DNA of 64,000 bases, from contig JAKFWF010000014.1 in NCBI GenBank assembly GCA_021730785.1, positions 48,861-112,860 on the forward strand, read 5' to 3'. How positions within the stretch are numbered: position 1 is the first letter of the stretch; each line of letters begins with the position of its first letter. The stretch is from Hyphomicrobiaceae bacterium. GTDB taxonomy: Bacteria; Pseudomonadota; Alphaproteobacteria; Rhizobiales; Hyphomicrobiaceae. The position numbers were made by a program, and so were the translations under genes. A model generated the notes under the pieces. It saw only the letters and a program-made list of their open reading frames with translations, searched no databases and was not told where the DNA came from. Positions 61,503-64,000 of this stretch are shown in pieces.

Positions 61503-63980
61503 ATGACGTTCGATCAGCCCCTGCCCATAGATGCCGTACTCGATACGCTGCGGGACGCGTTGGCACGACAGACTGCCGCCGTGCTGGTGGCGCCGCCCGG
61601 GGCCGGCAAGACCACGCGGGTTCCCCTCGCGCTGCTCGATCAACCGTGGCTCGGCGGCGGCAAGATCCTGGTGCTCGAGCCGCGCCGTCTCGCAGCGCGC
61701 GGAGCAGCCGAGCGGATGGCTGCGACCCTTGGCGAGGCGGTCGGCGAAACGATCGGTCTGCGGGCCAGGCTCGACAGCCGGGTCGGCCCGAAGTCCCGCA
61801 TTGAGGTGATCACCGAGGGCGTCTTCACCCGCCTGATCCTGGACGACCCCGCACTCGACGGCATCGGCGCCATACTGTTCGACGAGTATCACGAGCGCTC
61901 GCTCGACGCCGATCTGGGGCTTGCCCTCGCGCTCGATGCGCAGCGCGGTCTGCGGGAGGATCTGCGCCTTCTCGTGATGTCGGCCACCCTCGATGGCGCA
62001 CGCGTTGCCGGCCTGCTGGGCACCGCACCGGTGATCGAGGCCGAGGGGCGCAGCTTTCCTGTTACGACCCGCTATCTCGGGCGCGACGCGCGGGGCCGCA
62101 TCGAGGACCAGGTGAGCGATGCCATCATGACCGGGTTGCGGGCTGAAGGTGGCTCGATCCTCGCGTTCCTGCCCGGCCAGGCCGAGATCCGGCGGGTCGC
62201 CGAGCGGCTGGCCGAGCGTATCGCCGATCCCGCTGTCGATATCGCGCCGCTGTTTGGCGCCATGGATCGCCGCGCCCAGGACCTTGCCGTGAAGCCTGCC
62301 CGCGCCGGCATGCGAAAAATCGTGCTCGCCACGTCGATCGCGGAAAGCTCGATCACCATCGAAGGCGTGCGCGTCGTCGTCGACTGCGGGCTTGCCCGCG
62401 TGCCGCGCTATGACGGCGAAGCCGGTATCACGCGGCTGGCGACAGTGCGCATCAGCCGGGCGAGCGCCGATCAGCGCCGCGGGCGTGCCGGCCGGACGGA
62501 GCCCGGCGTGTGCTACCGGCTGTGGGATGAACCGCAGACGCAAGCCCTGCTGCCGTTTGCGGAACCGGAAATCCTCAACGCCGATCTGGCCGGGTTGCTG
62601 CTCGATTGCGCCGCCTGGGGCGAAGTCGACCCGCTGAAGCTCGCCTGGCTCGATCCGCCGCCGCGAGCAACCCTGGCTGGCGCGCGGCAGGATTTGATCC
62701 TGATTGGCGCGCTCGATCCGCAGTCCGCTCAGTTGACCGCGCACGGTCGCCGCTTGCGATCACTGCCGTTGCCGCCAAGGCTCGCGGCCATGGTGACGTC
62801 CGCCGCCGGGCAGGGTGCTGCGCGGGCGGCCGCCGAAATCGCCGCACTGGTCGTCGAGCGCGGCCTTGGCGGCACCGATATCGACGTGGCGCACCGTCTG
62901 GAACAGTTCCGCCGCGACCGGGGCGAGCGGGCCCAGGCCATGCGCCGCCTCGCGCACGGGTGGGCCGCCGTCGCCAGCGAGGGTGTGCGCGCCAGCCAGG
63001 GTAGCGATCCGCCGTCGCCGGCCGCACTGCTGGCGCTCGCCTATCCGGAGCGGATCGCCAAGGCACGCGGGGCGCCGGGGCAGTTTCTGCTGGCCAACGG
63101 CCGGGGCGCGCAGCTGGCTGCGACCGAGGCCATGGCGCGCGCGCCGTTCCTGGTGGTGGCGGAATTGTCGGGCAGCGCGGCGGCGGCGCGCATCCTGCTC
63201 GCGGCCACCCTCGACGAAGCCGAGGTCGTGGCGCTTGCTCAGGCCCGCATCGTCCAGTCAGACGAGATCACCTTCGATACGGCGGCGGCCGCACTCCGGG
63301 CGCGTCGCACCAGCCGACTGGGTGCGATCACGCTTGGCAGCGTGCCCCGCGCGGTGACGCCTGACACGGATACCGCTCTTCACCTCGCCCGCGGCATCGC
63401 CGCACTCGGCATAGCGCGCCTGCCCTGGACGAAGGCTCAGGTTCAGCTGCGTGATCGCGTCGCGTTTGTGAAGGCTGCGGCGTCGGACGCGTGGCCCGAT
63501 CTCACGGACGATGGCCTCGCCGCCACCATTGAACAGTGGCTGGCACCGTTCCTCGCCGACAAGACCCGCCTGTCGGAGGTGGGCGCCGACGACCTCGCCG
63601 CCGGTCTCGACACGCTGTTGCCCTGGGAGGTGCGCCAGCGCCTCGACCGCGAGTGTCCGACCCACTTCACGGCGCCGACCGGCAACCAGCATGCGATCGA
63701 TTACGAGGGGCCGGGGCGGCCGGCGCTGCACATCCGGGTGCAGGAGTTGTTCGGTCTGAAGACGCACCCAGCGATCGCCCAGGGCCGCCTGCCGCTGACG
63801 CTGCATCTGCTGTCGCCGGCCCGCCGGCCCATCCAGATCACGCGCGATCTGCCTGGCTTCTGGGCGGGCAGCTGGGCTGCGGTGAAAGCCGACATGCGCG
63901 GCCACTATCCCCGCCACCCCTGGCCCGACGATCCAGCCAATGCGCTACCGACCGCACGAGCAAAGCCGAGGGGCACGTGA
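61503..63980 (+). CDS. hrpB: ATP-dependent helicase HrpB
   Basis: 825-residue DExH RNA-helicase-family protein: Walker A APPGAGKTTRVP, DEYHER (DEAH box, with Tyr in place of the common Phe), RFAGRTEPGVCYRLW-type motif VI region and a C-terminal HrpB domain ending DLPGFWAGSWAAVKADMRGHYPRHPWPDDP. Its exact role is unknown in the class. Stops 20 bases before the window edge. Divergent from the GYF gene with 217 bases between; there is no clear ribosome site before the ATG. Confidence 0.94.
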   Translation: MTFDQPLPIDAVLDTLRDALARQTAAVLVAPPGAGKTTRVPLALLDQPWLGGGKILVLEPRRLAARGAAERMAATLGEAVGETIGLRARLDSRVGPKSRIEVITEGVFTRLILDDPALDGIGAILFDEYHERSLDADLGLALALDAQRGLREDLRLLVMSATLDGARVAGLLGTAPVIEAEGRSFPVTTRYLGRDARGRIEDQVSDAIMTGLRAEGGSILAFLPGQAEIRRVAERLAERIADPAVDIAPLFGAMDRRAQDLAVKPARAGMRKIVLATSIAESSITIEGVRVVVDCGLARVPRYDGEAGITRLATVRISRASADQRRGRAGRTEPGVCYRLWDEPQTQALLPFAEPEILNADLAGLLLDCAAWGEVDPLKLAWLDPPPRATLAGARQDLILIGALDPQSAQLTAHGRRLRSLPLPPRLAAMVTSAAGQGAARAAAEIAALVVERGLGGTDIDVAHRLEQFRRDRGERAQAMRRLAHGWAAVASEGVRASQGSDPPSPAALLALAYPERIAKARGAPGQFLLANGRGAQLAATEAMARAPFLVVAELSGSAAAARILLAATLDEAEVVALAQARIVQSDEITFDTAAAALRARRTSRLGAITLGSVPRAVTPDTDTALHLARGIAALGIARLPWTKAQVQLRDRVAFVKAAASDAWPDLTDDGLAATIEQWLAPFLADKTRLSEVGADDLAAGLDTLLPWEVRQRLDRECPTHFTAPTGNQHAIDYEGPGRPALHIRVQELFGLKTHPAIAQGRLPLTLHLLSPARRPIQITRDLPGFWAGSWAAVKADMRGHYPRHPWPDDPANALPTARAKPRGT

Positions 63981-64000
63981 GGGGGGCGATAGGGAGGGGG

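Overview
The window reads as a contiguous stretch of the chromosome of an alphaproteobacterium. It is GC-rich, and the gene set fits that class: UPF0262 next to a low-molecular-weight phosphatase, a plant-type glutamate-cysteine ligase, TrmFO, DUF1491, DUF2312/GapR, a Caulobacter-style Cpa/Tad pilus locus and an alphaproteobacterial porin. The order Hyphomicrobiales or a neighbour is plausible, but I cannot name a genus. I found no rRNA, tRNA, CRISPR array, insertion sequence or prophage. A cytochrome P450 gene is cut by the left edge, and hrpB ends 20 bases before the right edge.

Layout. 1-8.8 kb: mixed housekeeping and catabolic genes (P450, HAD hydrolase, lactonase-like MBL protein, trmFO, aroQ, GNAT, YqeY, PGRP-like amidase, alpha/beta hydrolase, cupin and a tiny secreted Cys-rich protein). 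8.9-17.5 kb: plant-type gshA, an FAD dehydrogenase, UPF0262 plus phosphatase, a phytase-like esterase, mepA and a six-TM class III cyclase. 17.6-24.7 kb: a compact peptidoglycan/division block murD-ftsW-murG-murC-murB-ddl, with no mraY/murEF before it and no ftsQAZ after it. 24.8-27.5 kb: an SDR, a nitronate monooxygenase-type flavoprotein and an unusual fusion of a CMP-kinase-like P-loop domain with a ParB/Srx-like domain. 27.5-31.6 kb: CDF transporter, membrane metal-dependent hydrolase, PlsB-like acyltransferase and a TetR regulator.

31.8-45.1 kb is a complete-looking Tad (Flp) pilus locus. On the minus strand lie two TadE/TadG pseudopilins and a stand-alone secretin N-domain protein. On the plus strand lie four small Flp pilin genes (three nearly identical, each with its own terminator), then the prepilin peptidase cpaA and cpaB-C-D-E-F-tadB-tadC. 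One perfect and two near-perfect TTAA-N7-TTAA CtrA-type boxes lie in its control regions, so cell-cycle control like that of Caulobacter pili is likely. A gapR homologue follows.

45.7-64 kb: SDR, malate synthase G, flavin reductase, cold-shock protein, a C-terminally extended IF-1, DUF4926, an MBL protein, a large L,D-transpeptidase, an MFS transporter, a major porin with a textbook terminator, DUF1491 with a peptidoglycan-binding protein, DUF5330, SufE, a GYF_2-domain protein and the helicase HrpB. Cell-envelope functions recur throughout (Mur/FtsW/Ddl, MepA, amidase, L,D-transpeptidase, peptidoglycan-binding protein, porin, Tad pilus). The least ordinary items are the kinase-ParB fusion, a secreted miniprotein with a mirror-symmetric six-cysteine pattern, and the pilin array with its regulatory sites.
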